Source: Nemopilema nomurai
Lineage: Eukaryota > Cnidaria > Scyphozoa > Rhizostomeae > Rhizostomatidae
Direction: 5' to 3'
Assembly (NCBI GenBank): GCA_003864495.1
Contig: ML133383.1
Span: 6,742,880 to 6,806,879, forward strand
Length of the DNA: 64,000 bases
Shown here: in pieces, positions 42,807 through 55,329 of the stretch
Layout of the letters: every line of letters begins with the position of its first letter
Numbering within the stretch: the first letter of the stretch is position 1
Notes under the pieces: model-generated
What the model was told of the DNA's origin: nothing
The model's database searches: none
What the model saw: only the letters and a program-made list of their open reading frames with translations
Made by a program: the position numbers and the translations under genes

Positions 42807-44535
42807 GTTTGGTGCACAACGTAGATGACTTCAATCAAACAGATTAATTTCTAATCTTTAAATCCTCCTGCACTATAAAAGGACAATTTAAGTTAGTTGA
42901 AATATTTGTAGCATAATTTGGATCAAAGGTACTCGAAATTGATTACGGAGCCACTAAAACAGGAAGACTTACTCCAGCCAAAACAAATCAGTTATTTCTT
43001 GATAATTCGCAATCAATATGACTATTTGCGCAGCACGTGGCTATATTCATTCTCTGTAAGCATCAATAAAACATGATAACTATATTACTAAAATTATTGC
43101 TTATTATCATATAGGCATACATGGATAACGTTTTTAAGTTCCCTAAACAAACACCTTTATCTAAATACCAAAAAGGGGGTTTAATTCAAGTGGAAATGAA
43201 ATTATCCGGCAAATTTTTTAACATTCATCCAGATCTTTCATCGTTTAGTCGAAGTAAATCACGACTGGTATCTGATCTCCCGATCGACGACTGTGTGATG
43301 AAGTAGGCCAACTCATAACTCGTACCTGTTCTGGTGTAAGTTCTGATCAAACACTGGATATGTTGTTAACACTGCATATCCCACGTTAATTTTAAGTGAA
43401 ATCAAGCAATGCTCTCAAATATTCACTCGAAATGGACATTAATATTTCCTTGCTGCCTGCTCAATTTCAAATTCACACAGCTCTATCGGAGAAATATTCT
43501 TCCATCCCTTTGTTTCGTGTTGACGATTTGGCAGGTTGTTGATGCACTGCGCATGCCTCGATCCAGGAAGAGGCTCTTTGGCTGCTGACGTCAATCCATG
43601 AAACGCGAAACTGAAGCTGAACCAATAACACAAGGGCTTTGGGAATTGGGACTGCATCTCGACGGGTTAACTTGTTAACAAAGTTGCGATAAAGGTGCAT
43701 GATTAGATTACTCTTTGGTGATGGCACTAGTAAATGCCTGATGAAGGGATCTGATCTTTAGACACGGGGGGATTGGCCCAGGCGCGTAGAGAAGTATGAA
43801 AATGACCCGCAATCTGCGCACCCTTGTTTAGCGGCAATGTTTGAACTAGCAAACTCCGTGCAACTGTCAAGATTCCATTCATCAATCTACTCAAAAATCT
43901 TTGCTATCTACCTTTTCTCTTACACCTTATGATAAAACTAACCGAATTTTCTTCTGCATTTTATGCAGCTTTGACTTTCCTCAGCTTGGAAATAGCCTTT
44001 GGTTCAGTTCTTAATGCCTATACCAATATCAATGTGTTCCTCAATATTTACCGGTTTTGTAATGAATGTTGAGAAGCGATTCTTGCATCTGATGCGTTGC
44101 CATGATACCAAGTTTATTACTGTGCATTTCTCAAATGCTATAAACGGATGATTGTGTCTGATTCAATTTACAATATTTGTGTAAAGTAAAGCGTATTCTG
44201 ATGAGTGCTCATTCAATTAATTGATGCTATAATTGCTTAAAAGACAATGCAGTAAGTTCTAGAGACAAACAGTATACCAAGGCTGACCAAACAACCTTAA
44301 ACTGTGATATCAAACTGAAGAATATCATGTGAATCAGTTAAAAACATAACCGGCAACTACTCTTCGAAAAGATCAATTTAACTATAGAACGAATAGAAGC
44401 GGAAAATGAAGATAAGAACTTTCAATGCCTATATTGTTTGGTTTTGCTTCAAGTTTGATGGAAACAATGCATTTGCAATTTCCATCATAAAGCCTTGCTG
44501 ACGGCTGCCTTGAAAGAATGCAAGGGAAAAGCAAA

Positions 44536-44595
44536 CAATGAAAGGATAAATAATGAAAGGACAAACAATGAAAGGATAAACAATAAAAGGATAAA
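44536..44595. repeat. 15-bp tandem repeat, four copies
   Basis: Copies of caatgaaaggataaa start at 44536, 44551, 44566 and 44581 with one to two mismatches each. The array lies 45 bases left of the fold-back element. Confidence 0.9.
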
Positions 44596-44640
44596 CAACG
44601 ATAGGTGGTATTGATCGTGCTTGCGCCGGCATGGTAGGAG

Positions 44641-45188
44641 GTAAAGAGATATGATAATTTACGAGTTGTCAGTTGCGAGTTGTCAGTTTCTGCTCTTTGC
44701 TAAGATGTTTCCAGCTCCTAGTCTTCTAAACGTTATGTAACAGATTCCCCCTGCGTCAATATTAGTCAGCCCGCATCTGATCCTCATCATTTAGACATTC
44801 ATCGAAATATTTAAAAAAGTGCAGTTTGAGTCTGGTGCGAATTTTGACATTTTGAAGCTCAGAGGGTATATCAAATGTTTAAGTTGTTTATTCAAAAACT
44901 TAAGGAAATATCTTTCCGCAGCCAGCCTCTATTTTGAATGTTGCTAGGAGAAAAATAGGCGCGTGCGTGGACGCGAAAAGTGGACTGGGGGACGCTGGGA
45001 ACGGTCAATGGATATCCTTTTGCGAAAAACCGCTTTAATGTCTAAGAACAACATATTTTTACTAACTGAATTTTTTTGCGCACAATGAGGTAAAACTGTT
45101 ATACTTTGGGGTAAAAAGAATCAACTGACATGATGAAAAACCAACTCGCAACTAGCTACTGACAACTCGCAAAATATAATCCCTCTAC
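44641..45188. mobile_element. Fold-back / MITE-like element with imperfect inverted ends
   Basis: The left end (44641-44690) and the complement of the right end (45135-45188) share gtaaagagat/gtagagggat, then gcgagttgtcagt and a second gttgcgagttg copy. The two ends each contain sub-repeats of gagttgtcagt. The 548-base unit has no ORF of note and no clear target duplication, so its class is uncertain. Confidence 0.55.
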
Positions 45189-47116
45189 AGCAAAAGTGTA
45201 TAGTTGCAAAACCCTTTACCAAAATGAACAGCAACAAAATAACGAAAATGACGCTTAAAGGTTAACACTGGGGGCTTCCGGGGAAGACTCGTGTTGTTTA
45301 AGATTCTAATGTCTGCCTATGGAACCCTGAGTTTTATTAATGAATATTTGAAGCTGCATGTTGGGTTAGAACAAAAGAATGCATGACCTTTTAATTATCG
45401 GTGGCCTCAGAAATGTTGAGTGACCTTCTTTCTCGATGTGTTCATACGTTTAACAAATGTTGCTAGATAAAATATTCGTTACAGAGCGTGGAATGAGTTG
45501 CGCATAAGTAGGAATTTCTCATGAAAAAGGCCGCTAAACATTGCTTTCACTTTTGAAAATCGAAGTCAGTGCGTGCAAATATTGATTGAAAAAGAAATGG
45601 AAGAAAATACTTGGCTTTAACCATAGAAGTTAAAATAAGATGCTGAAGTCGATTTTGATGCAGTTTTGCAAGCCTAGAAACTTATTATCGAGAGGAAATC
45701 ATTTTGGATTGTATGACTTTCCGTAGAATAGCATTTGAACACAGGTAATGAGGCTGTTTCGCTGTCGCAAACCTTTCGCATACAAACCCGTGGATAACTT
45801 TGAATGCATTCAATAAAACTGAATATTCTTTTTTACGCTTATTGCTGGCACAAGCTGAGAGAGCCCGTTCTCTTCGTGTACCAAGTAATTACAGTTAGGG
45901 TGTTAAGCTTTATAAAATAGAGCCATGGTCAGTTGAACCAAACCGAAACATTGATGCGCAAAACTATATAAACACGATTGACGTCATCAGTTCAACCGCG
46001 ACCAGCTAAAAATTGAAAAAATTGACGTAAGTGATATCCGTTTGTTCACTGGGAGATATGGGATATAAATATATCCTTGTAGTTCGAAGATATAAATAAT
46101 TAAAAATCAGTGCCAGGCTCTGCTGGCCTATTCGCGAGACGTGTTTCGACAGGTAATCTCACTAAGAGCTCCTCTTTCAAAAATTATACAACCATCAAAT
46201 CTTCTCACATCGTGCTGACGCGCGCGTTTAGCTTTTCAACAAGAGAGGCACAAACGTAGAGAAGGAATGCATCATGATCAAAATTTCTCATCAACAGTGT
46301 ATACAAGACGAAAAACACAGACAAAGTGAAAACAGTAGATTTGGTACTGTGTCTCAAAAACTTATAAATGTTTAAAATTATTCTACATGTGATTTTATGC
46401 AAATAAATAGTTTTATTTCCTGAAGCATGGGGTCGAGAAACGTGCGTGTTATGGACATGGAAGATAGTTTTGTTGTTGCTGCTGTTACGGGTAGACCTTG
46501 TGCCTCGAACTGCTTCATCGGCTCCTTTTAACAATCTGTAAGGCCATCATTGTGCCGTCTATTATGGTTGCAGGTTAGACATGCATAGGGGAGATAAATA
46601 CCGAAAACATGCGACAAACAATATTCTCATATGTATGCACAAGACTTTTTCGTGTTAAGGCCAAAACGAAAGAATAGATTTAGTGGACTGAAGGAGCAAT
46701 AGATGCAGATTAAAAGACAAGGGTTGAAGGTCTGACTCAAGATGGTGGCTTAAATGGCTATTTGAATGTATACCAAAAATAAAACTTGAGGAAAATTATA
46801 CCCCTTTAATTTCGTAACCCTGAAAAGGGTAGCCAGCCTCCAATAATGGGTCAAAAGATGGCTTCTAGAAACGCGATCTTCAAAGGAAAAATCATGATTT
46901 ATGTCTACTTAAGAAGAGCTACGACTATACGATCCAGTTTTAGCAAACCTTTGACCTTTCTACCTTTCACCTTTTAAAATGCCGAGCAAAAATTATGGAT
47001 ACCGGATATTCCCAACAGAAATATGTAAGAACGCGTTTGAAGCAGCAAAGGCAACTTTCAGAAAGTGACACCAGGCGCACGATCTGGCTTCAGGAAGTTT
47101 CGGTGGAGACCTGTGA

Positions 47117-50100
47117 TCAGGATTCAGTCTTCAATCGCTTGGCCACTGTGCCGTAATCGTGATCATTCATCGTATCCGTGGCAACGGTATCGTGATTTAC
47201 AGCCATTAACGTGTCTTCAGTTTTTAGGGAACCATCCGATAAAACATCATCTGTCAAAATGGATGGGTCGTTCGAGAGGATGGCCGCAGTTGATGAATCA
47301 ATCGTCAGGTTACCAGCTGCTCGTGCTTTTTCGAGTTGGCGAACTGGAAAAACGATAAAAATCATTTAATGCTAGTTGTCACCAACATAATCATTTTTTT
47401 AAGTGCCAGCAAAACGCTTTTGTGCAACAATAAAAACTCAAGTCATAAAAAATTGACAGACATTATTTAAATATGAAGCATAAAGGGATAAAAAAATTAG
47501 TGAGCCAATTAGCCATGGAATAGAATCAGCCAGTTTAATGTGGCAAATCAACTGAGGGATCAGAAATAGGACTTATTAAACATGTTTTCATAGTGCAATA
47601 TTTAACAATCAAAGGCCTATTAACAAAATCAAATTTGTCTGTAACATTTGTAAAATAAAATTTACAATATCTAAATTGAGAGAGCCTCTTAGAAGCCTAT
47701 AAATTGAGAGAAAAAGCCTCTAAAGGAAAAATTAGACAATGCAACCCTATTAAAGACAGTCACATATAAAAAAGAATTGAAAGGTGAAAACTGGATTATT
47801 TACTGTACTGCTGACACACGAAAGCAATTAAAACAGGAATCGGGTAAAGAGCAGGAAAGAAAGACACAAAGTTAGATGAAAATAGGATCTGAAATCATTT
47901 ATAATAACTTAGTTAATTTGATGTTTGTAAGACGCTGACCTGTACATTTGATGAAACTGGACAAAGCATTTGACAAAAAGTTCATTTTATATGAGCTTGG
48001 TCAAAGTAAAAGGTTCATGTGAACCAGTAGAATGAATGCTCTTAAATAAAATTCAATATCTTCATCAACATTAAAAAATTGAAAGAATATAGAATTGCAA
48101 ACCTTGTTGATCTAGAATCATGTTCTGTCTTTTGAGTTCATCAATGTCAGCCTAAAAGCAAGATACTATGTAAGAAATTGTGCTGTATCAATTTTTCTGT
48201 TTTGTGCAGTTGACAAGAACACTTCCATATTTCAGGGAGAGGAACAAATAAAGCCATTTAAATTGTTTAGGTCTAAGTAGCAAGGCTCTTTTGGCATCAA
48301 GTAACTGCTATTTAGGTTATGTATGCTTCTTCTGCAAGAAGCATAAGCTGGTTTGGCTAAACTAATTTAAATTAATTGAGTTGAAACTTCCAACCTTGAG
48401 CCACTTATTGCTAAATTTGAAAAGACCTTTAATCTACATTAAACAAGCTATATATTACACATGACATCAAATTAGATACTACAGCCATGCAACATTGCAT
48501 GCAACAGATATGGTAATATATATATTTTGAGAGAACCAGTGCAAAACCATTTTAAAATGGGGAAAAAAAATTTTTACAGGAAAAATGGAAGTATTTAGGT
48601 GTAAACTTCACATGAAATAATCCTGCCAGCATGATCTATTCTGTGTAAAACCACTTTTAAGGCCACATTTTTGTAAACAAGGCCTTCCAACACAGAGAAT
48701 AACTTTACAGGTCTCTAGGCTTGCACTTTTGGATTCAAATCATACTCTGTATAATACTTCACACACATTATCAGGGCCTCCGACAAAGGGGGGCCATGGC
48801 CCCGGCACTTTTTTGTAAAACAATAGAGCTTTTCTAAATATATTTGGTTATGATCGTCAAAATCTTCCTTGGCCCCTCCACTTTCTGACCTGCATCAGCA
48901 CCCATGATTATACCCTGCATATACTTAGCAGTACCTACTGTGTATGGACAGCCCAGACCAGTCACATGGCTTAAAAACATTCTTTATTTTTAATGACATT
49001 TTCTCAATATCAGACATCATGCAAAGCTTGTATCAATGACATTGAGTCTGGCATCCCATTGCAAAAAAGACAATACTTTCATATGCAAATTAGAAACTGT
49101 TGACTAAAGGTGGAGCTTTTATTCATGGCCTTTATAAACATCATTTCACATCTCTGAATGACAGGGAGGTTCATTTGTACACCACTTGAATGCATCAATT
49201 GGACAAAAGAAACAAACAATCAGAGCTCTTTCCTTTGTACTATTTAACACTCTACTCAGATAAACACAATACAAAAATGAATATGACTTGAATGTTCACA
49301 CATTAAAAGTCAAGTAACTGCCACCTTAAAAATGTGCCTAACTCATAGTTATTATTACAAATCTAAATATATACTTTCTAATAAAAACTATTCACTTTAG
49401 CATCAACCTAGCTGATTTCACTTTTAAAAATTGCAGGTCACTGTCCATTGACAATAATTAGTAAACAATTTTTGCAAACACATTCACCACACAAATTCAA
49501 ACTGTTTGCAAACATTCTGGCCAAGTTCTGACCAGTTACACTTTTTGTCATCAACAATTTGGCTTATGTTTGCATAAAACTTTAATCCTGTAAGCAAGGA
49601 CTTGGTGTGACAAAGTCTTCCTTCCTGACCATCAAAATAACTATACTGAACTATAAACACCTGATTTAATTTTTAAAAACTACATGCTTACAGTTATCAA
49701 AAGAGTAGCCAGAGCTATAATTCTGCACACGATAACCAAGAAAATAAACTCTACATCTCACTATATATTTGGTCTAAACAAATATAGCTTATTTATGTCT
49801 CTAAGTTTTCAAGATTTCATGGGAAGAAATAATAACTTATGTGGCTTCTATGAAAATAGATGTTAATTCACATACTTGATGAGTGTGATTCTTCCTTCTC
49901 ATATATTGTATATAGTCTGTTGCTTTATTTAATATTTGAGCTCTTGATGCCTAAAAGAAAAAGTGGGATTAATTTTGATGCAATGTTTTCATATCACTAC
50001 ATTTACTCTGTTTAAATGCCTCATTGGGAGCTTTTTAATTGCAAACAACATTTTCATTGCTTCTAACAGCCAAAGAAGTCCAAAGAACACAAGGCATCAT

Positions 50101-51375
50101 ATTCATTATTTGAGAAAATTTATATAGCTGAACTCTACTACCACAATTTTTTAAGTCTTCACTTCCAAAAGATTAAACATTTCGCTGTTAGCTGCTTACA
50201 TGTAGGAAATGTAATAAAGATCCTTCAGGTAAAATTTGCTTGGAGGTTGTAAATGTAACACAAATACAGTGTTTTCTGCAAGTCTAATCATGTCTGTTAT
50301 GTGTCAAATAATATACTGAGGTTAAAAAAATCTACTTTAAGAAAGAGAAACTTTTAGCCTAAGCTTTATAAGTGAGGTTGTTTGCTCCAACTCATCGCAA
50401 ATCATAAACAATCCAATGAATATTTCTATGCACATAAAAAGTCTATGCATATATATTATGAAAATGTTTGATATTTTATACTGAAGCTGAAGGCTCTACT
50501 TTGTAGAAATGGTTATTGATTGAAATCCTTCAAGGGCGTTGTTGCTATTTATTCCTAAAGGGAATTTTTGCGAGAGATGTTGTTGCGAGTTCCCAGAAAA
50601 CCATTGCATCATTGCTAAACAAGCCTTAAACATGTCTGCAAATGTAGGCCTTTGCGGAAACTGACGTCTTAAAGTTTGGATGAAACATTAAATTTGCAGC
50701 ATTTATATGCAGTCAGCTTGGAGCTGAAAGCAAGCATCACACGAGTTTGCTTCATATGCAAATCATTAATTTTGTGCGGGTGGGTATTCAATTTGACCTG
50801 TAGGTAGACTGTTTAATACAGCTAAAAACGCTCAATCTAGGGGAAGGGTCTAACGCAAGAGATTTAAAGCTGGTACCTTTTCTCCTTGCAAAGAAGGAAT
50901 GGAATCTCGTAGACCACTGAAGCTATCTTTTATGTGATCCCGTCGTTTCCTCTCCAATGCGTTGTGATGTGCCCTCTTGTCGGCCTGGATGAAAAAGAAA
51001 ACAATGACACGTGACGGTTTAAACGTTCGTGCGTTTCGACCGACTCTTTCAGTCAACACAAGAGAAGGAGCTTGGGAGATTTTGTCTGAATTTTGGCCTT
51101 AACATTGGAAACCCGTTGATTTTGATAGCCTGAAATGATAAAAAAATCTGGAACAAGCTTAGTAAATGATAAAAAGCAAGGGGCATTCGAAATTAGGCTT
51201 ACCAATGTAAGGAATGTGCCGCCTTCTCCGATGTCTCCCTGTCAAAACAGAAAGCAGGAGGCATCATATGTTATTCGTGCGATCGTGGGAAAAGAAAAGG
51301 AAGGAAGCTAGAACAATATAGGCCTCAACTTACATCATCACTTTCTACATCGATATCTTTGTCCTCATCGCTCAT
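47117..51375 (-). CDS. MAX: MAX bHLH-leucine zipper transcription factor
   Basis: MAX is the obligate dimer partner of MYC and MXD/MNT proteins and binds CACGTG E-boxes in the nucleus. Minus-strand exons: 51334-51375, 51203-51238, 50877-50984, 49876-49950, 48103-48151, 47117-47343, joining to 178 residues. The N-terminus [14 protein letters not shown] matches the acidic start of vertebrate MAX. Residues 27-87 form the b[22 protein letters not shown] with His33, Glu37 and Arg41 at the spacing that contacts the E-box, then [16 protein letters not shown] and [20 protein letters not shown]. The zipper follows from about 88 ([23 protein letters not shown]). The C-terminus AKRLKTES recalls the basic nuclear-localisation end of human MAX. 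The second exon adds 12 residues before the basic region and may be alternative. It is divergent to PPP5. Confidence 0.95.
48770..48905. repeat. Interspersed repeat fragment in a MAX intron
   Basis: The block runs from agggcctccgacaaaggggg through ggccccggcacttttttgta to ggcccctccactttctgacc. Its GC-rich, near-palindromic wording stands out from the AT-rich intron and looks like a decayed transposable-element copy. No coding remnant is seen. Confidence 0.35.
51203..51238 (-). other. MAX: 36-nt candidate alternative exon of MAX
   Basis: The exon encodes [12 protein letters not shown], lies between the acidic N-terminus and the basic region, and is an exact multiple of three with both neighbours in phase 0. 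Vertebrate MAX has a 9-residue alternative insert at this same junction, so skipping would keep a normal protein. Confidence 0.7.
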
Positions 51376-54300
51376 TTTGTAACACTTGTTTGAAATCTAG
51401 TCCTCTCTCTCTGTGACTCGCAGTTTATCGTCTTCCGCCGTCCGAAGCAGCAAGTAGCAACTTGCCTAATACCGCTATCATAGCGCACGTGTGGCTATTG
51501 ATTGTTTTCCTGTCAATTGTTTCCGTGTCTTTGTTCGATAACCAATCATTTGAAAGAAGGCTGTCATGTGGCAAATTGAAAATTTCTTTGGCAACTGCCA
51601 TAACGCCCTCCGTTCATACAATGAGTAGGGTTTCAACCCAAAACATCATTAATTTAGCAAATAGTAAACGAAATAAAGGGAAATTTCATGCAACACTTTT
51701 GATTATCAGAAGGAGATTTATTTTTTCGCATTTTCCACTCACGATAAATTCTTGGAAAAGACTTTATGAAACAATTAGGACCTTTGTTTTCAAAACCAAA
51801 TGGATAAGCGTATTTAACAACTAAAATCCTTGATTTTCTAAGCGATTTTTGAAAGCACATCCAATTTAGATAATAACGAGATGAAGAATGTTAACTCAGA
51901 ACATTTCGTTAACAAATTTTAGGCATAAACAAATGAGGTCAATGAAAATGAATGAGTGATATGATACGATTTTACCTTAAACTGTCATATGATTAATATT
52001 TCACCTTTATCTCTTTTTGCAACATTTTTGCAAAATGTCTTGTTAGAATATTAGAAAATTAGAGAACTTGGTGTCATAGCCACAATACTCCACCCAATGT
52101 GAATTGAGCCCACGCAAGGTAGTTAACTTCTAAAGAGGTTTTTAAACAATTTAAGTGAATGAGCGAGTTTTCAAATGCAAGTATGAGATGATACCAATAG
52201 CTTGATTTATGAACTGAAGCCTATTGTTATTGCATATTATGCTAATTTTGCTACAACCAAGGCAATCCAACTGGTTATTTGTTCGAGCATAAGTAATTTG
52301 TTCAATCAAATTTCAAATTGGAAAGAATCCCCGATTTATATATGGCACTTTTAAAAATATTCTAATGTGATTTGCTTCAATGTTTTAAATGAGAAAATGC
52401 AAAAATGAAAAGCTTTGTAATTAGAAATAATGACATAGCAATTTTAGATGCTTCTTAACCGGCCTGTCATTCATCGTTTTCCGTAAGTTAAATCACTAGG
52501 GTAGCCACCTCCCTTCGCAATATTTTGCGCCTCATCAAAACAAAGGACAGATGCAGCTCTCTTTTAGCATTCACGTTAGATGCAAAACGACTTTTAGGTT
52601 AGAATCTTCAAGGCGGTCACTTAACTAAAGGGACACCCAGGGGTATAAAGGGCACAATGGACACTGAGATTCTCCTTGCATTTAGAAAGGTCTACAGAAG
52701 AAAGTAAACAACATATTTACTTTAACATAGGGGCTCAGTTTTCTTGGCCCCTTAGAAATCAACCCACTGAATATTATTTGCACAACTCGCACAATAGGCC
52801 ATAAGTTGTTTTACCTAACTGATATAATATGCATGCATTACCTAGCTATGGTTAGAGAATTAAAGAAGAACATTTAAATCTTGATTTTCAAGCGCATTTA
52901 GTCCTCCATATCTCGACTTTGTTTTAATTGCCTATGTTTTGATTTTTTTCAAGGCAGGTGCACTGTGCAATCAGGTAATTAATTTTTGTTTGCCTCGCTT
53001 GTGATCACAGCGGGTTGAAATCTTCCCTGTCATCTAATTTCGAACGCTTTAATCAAAAGGCAGGCAAAAGTACAAAATCAAAATCTGGCAAGTTTTGACG
53101 TATTAATTAATGTCGAAAAATTTTCAGAATATTCAGCAAAACTTTCAATACTATATAAATCGAATGGTTTGTCTTGGCCATTCCAACTTGGGCCGAAGTA
53201 ATGGTTAACATGGAGGAATGTTGGCACGATTTGCTTTCATTTTGGGCCATACACTAAAAATGTGTGTATTAAAAAGGCATAAAAGTGAAGTTTCAACATT
53301 TTTGAAAGGTTAGTTTGTCATTGTGGCAAGTTATCTCCTTGGGCATAACAACAAAAATGAAGCTTCGAGTTTATTTGTTTCAAAGTAATTTCCCATCATT
53401 TAAAAAGTGTTCCGGTGGAAATAAGTGTACACACGGTCGAAAGCACAGCTTCCGAGAATTTACTTTTTAAATAAACATTTATTTTTCATTACACCTACTT
53501 TTAATAAAAATCCTGTTTATTAAACTGTCACCAAATAGGACAGACAAATGAAATGATCCTGTAAAGAGTTCGCATACATTTTGACTAATAAATTTCATGA
53601 ATCTGTCTGACTATGGGCTGAAAGGCATTATGCAGGAAGAATAAGTTGAAGTTTGAAAAGACTACACTGAAGCATCTAAAAAAGTGATGCTGCCTTTCTA
53701 AGAAGCGCTTTAAGTTATTTTGCAAAAGTTATTTCCCTGTCTTAAGAAATTTATTTGCAAAAAAAACTCCCCAAGAGCCTAAAGCGAGTCCCAACACTGC
53801 TCAATTAATAAGGCTCTACAAATGATTTCCTGGTTTTCCATCACGATGCCATGATTTACAGCAGAGAAATCGAAAAGAATTGTGAGGCAAAATAATGCTT
53901 TTCGATTGTTTCCCTCTACTTAGGTTAGCTTGAAAGTTCATATGAAAATTGCTATGCTTGTTGATTTTGACGCACAAAAAAACAAAATGTTTTGATGACA
54001 GTGATATAAATTCCCTGCCAGCTGTGAATGTAACGACGGCTGTGCGTTCCCCTTGTCACCCCCTTTGGTGAAGTAGTTCCAAAATGTTTTGCCTGGCCAA
54101 ACCAACTTCAAAACATTAATCTGTTTTGGTCTTTTGTTTTAGTTTTGTTTTTATCACGTGTTTGAATTCCACAGATCTTCCAGCTTATCTCTTTCCTGTT
54201 GATTTTTTGAAACACATGTTTAAATGTACTGAATTTCTTATGATCCTGATAATATAAATCCCTCTTCACACAATCTTGCTTTTGCGTTTCAATCCTTTTG

Positions 54301-55329
54301 GTTTCCTTTAGTGATTAACGTAACCATCTTGATAAAAACTTAACATGCACTATGCTAGCATAGTTTTGAACACCTCCAGTAATCTAGTACCATGCTTCAT
54401 GGGCAAGACCTTAAAAGAAGATCCAGCATTTTTGGTGAACCATTAATATCACTTTTTTAAGAGTTGCCTAGATAAGAGGGTGATCCTTTCGAAGAGTGAG
54501 TGGGCCCTACACTTCTATTAAAGTTTTATGAAAGTAACTCCATTTTTTTCATAATCTTCAGCACCGTTAGTGAACTTTTTAAATACATTTTATTGAATTG
54601 ACCGCATTACTGAATATGTTGAACACATCTTCAATAATTTAGGAACATAGGCGTAGAAGATTGTGGGCAGAAGGAGGCGTCGAGCCCCTACACCCCTACA
54701 CCCCCCATCTCCAGTTGAAAAAAAGCGAATTTGGGTCGGATATATTTCGCAAAAACATTCAAAATGATTTCGGGCAAAGCAAGAATCCTATGGTTTTTTT
54801 ATATACCAAAATCTTTTTTAGGAAACTTAGAATGTGAGTTTCTTGAAGACTGGAAGTTTCTTGAAATTATCAGGCATTGAGTTTTGGGAAATTTATATGA
54901 GTATGAGTTTCTTGAAAGTTTGAAAGACAAAAAAGTAATGTAGAGCCTTCTGTTGTTTGTGTTCCATAGAAATACTATTTTTTTAGTCTTCATTGGGCAG
55001 AAAATTTTTAGCTCCCCTATGCCAATTGGTAGGAAGCTTGAAAAGAATCTTACAAGTTTATTGTGAGTATACCATATCTCAACAGCAAATCTAGGTTTCA
55101 CCTTTTTTAAAAAAATAACGCTGTCAGCGGCAACCAAGGTAATTTTTTTCTCACGAGCATTTTTTTGTTTGATTTTAATCAGTACTCTGATTTGATATTT
55201 CTTGCCACCCATTTAGAAAGGTTCAGGCAAGAATCTGTGAAGTTTTTGTTGATTACGAGGCCATCGGCCTTCCGCGTGCATTTCGGTAGTCGAAGATCAT
55301 CCTGAGTTGGAACGAAGGGTTGCCCTGAA
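51376..55329. other. MAX-PPP5 divergent intergenic region
   Basis: Both promoters should be here. The sequence is AT-rich without a recognised gene. Bases 54640-54730 (gtagaagattgtgggcagaa, then repeated cccctaca) look like an interspersed-repeat fragment, and 54820-54930 repeats gagtttcttgaa three times. ORFs such as 54799-55212 on the minus strand have no recognisable content. Confidence 0.5.
51486..51491. promoter_or_regulatory. CACGTG E-box upstream of MAX
   Basis: A canonical MYC/MAX site lies 111 bases upstream of the MAX start codon, and another is at 51008-51013 in the intron 24 bases before the bHLH exon. CACGTG occurs about ten times in the window, so these could be chance. Confidence 0.3.

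Larger units (their letters stand above)
42807..47116. other. ICA1-MAX intergenic region
   Basis: This region should hold the ICA1 promoter on its left and the MAX 3' UTR on its right. TTTATT at 46412-46417 could be the MAX polyadenylation signal on the minus strand. A 4 x 15 bp tandem array and a fold-back element are listed separately. No gene is recognised. Confidence 0.5.

Noticed and set aside
44536..44595. CRISPR-like array
   Set aside because: Units are contiguous 15-mers without spacers in an animal genome; a simple tandem repeat.
47065..47358. 97-codon plus-strand ORF opposite the last MAX exon
   Set aside because: Antisense shadow of a confidently identified coding exon.
54799..55212. 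137-codon minus-strand ORF upstream of PPP5
   Set aside because: Lys/Phe/Ile-rich low-complexity translation of AT-rich sequence with internal repeats; no family recognised.
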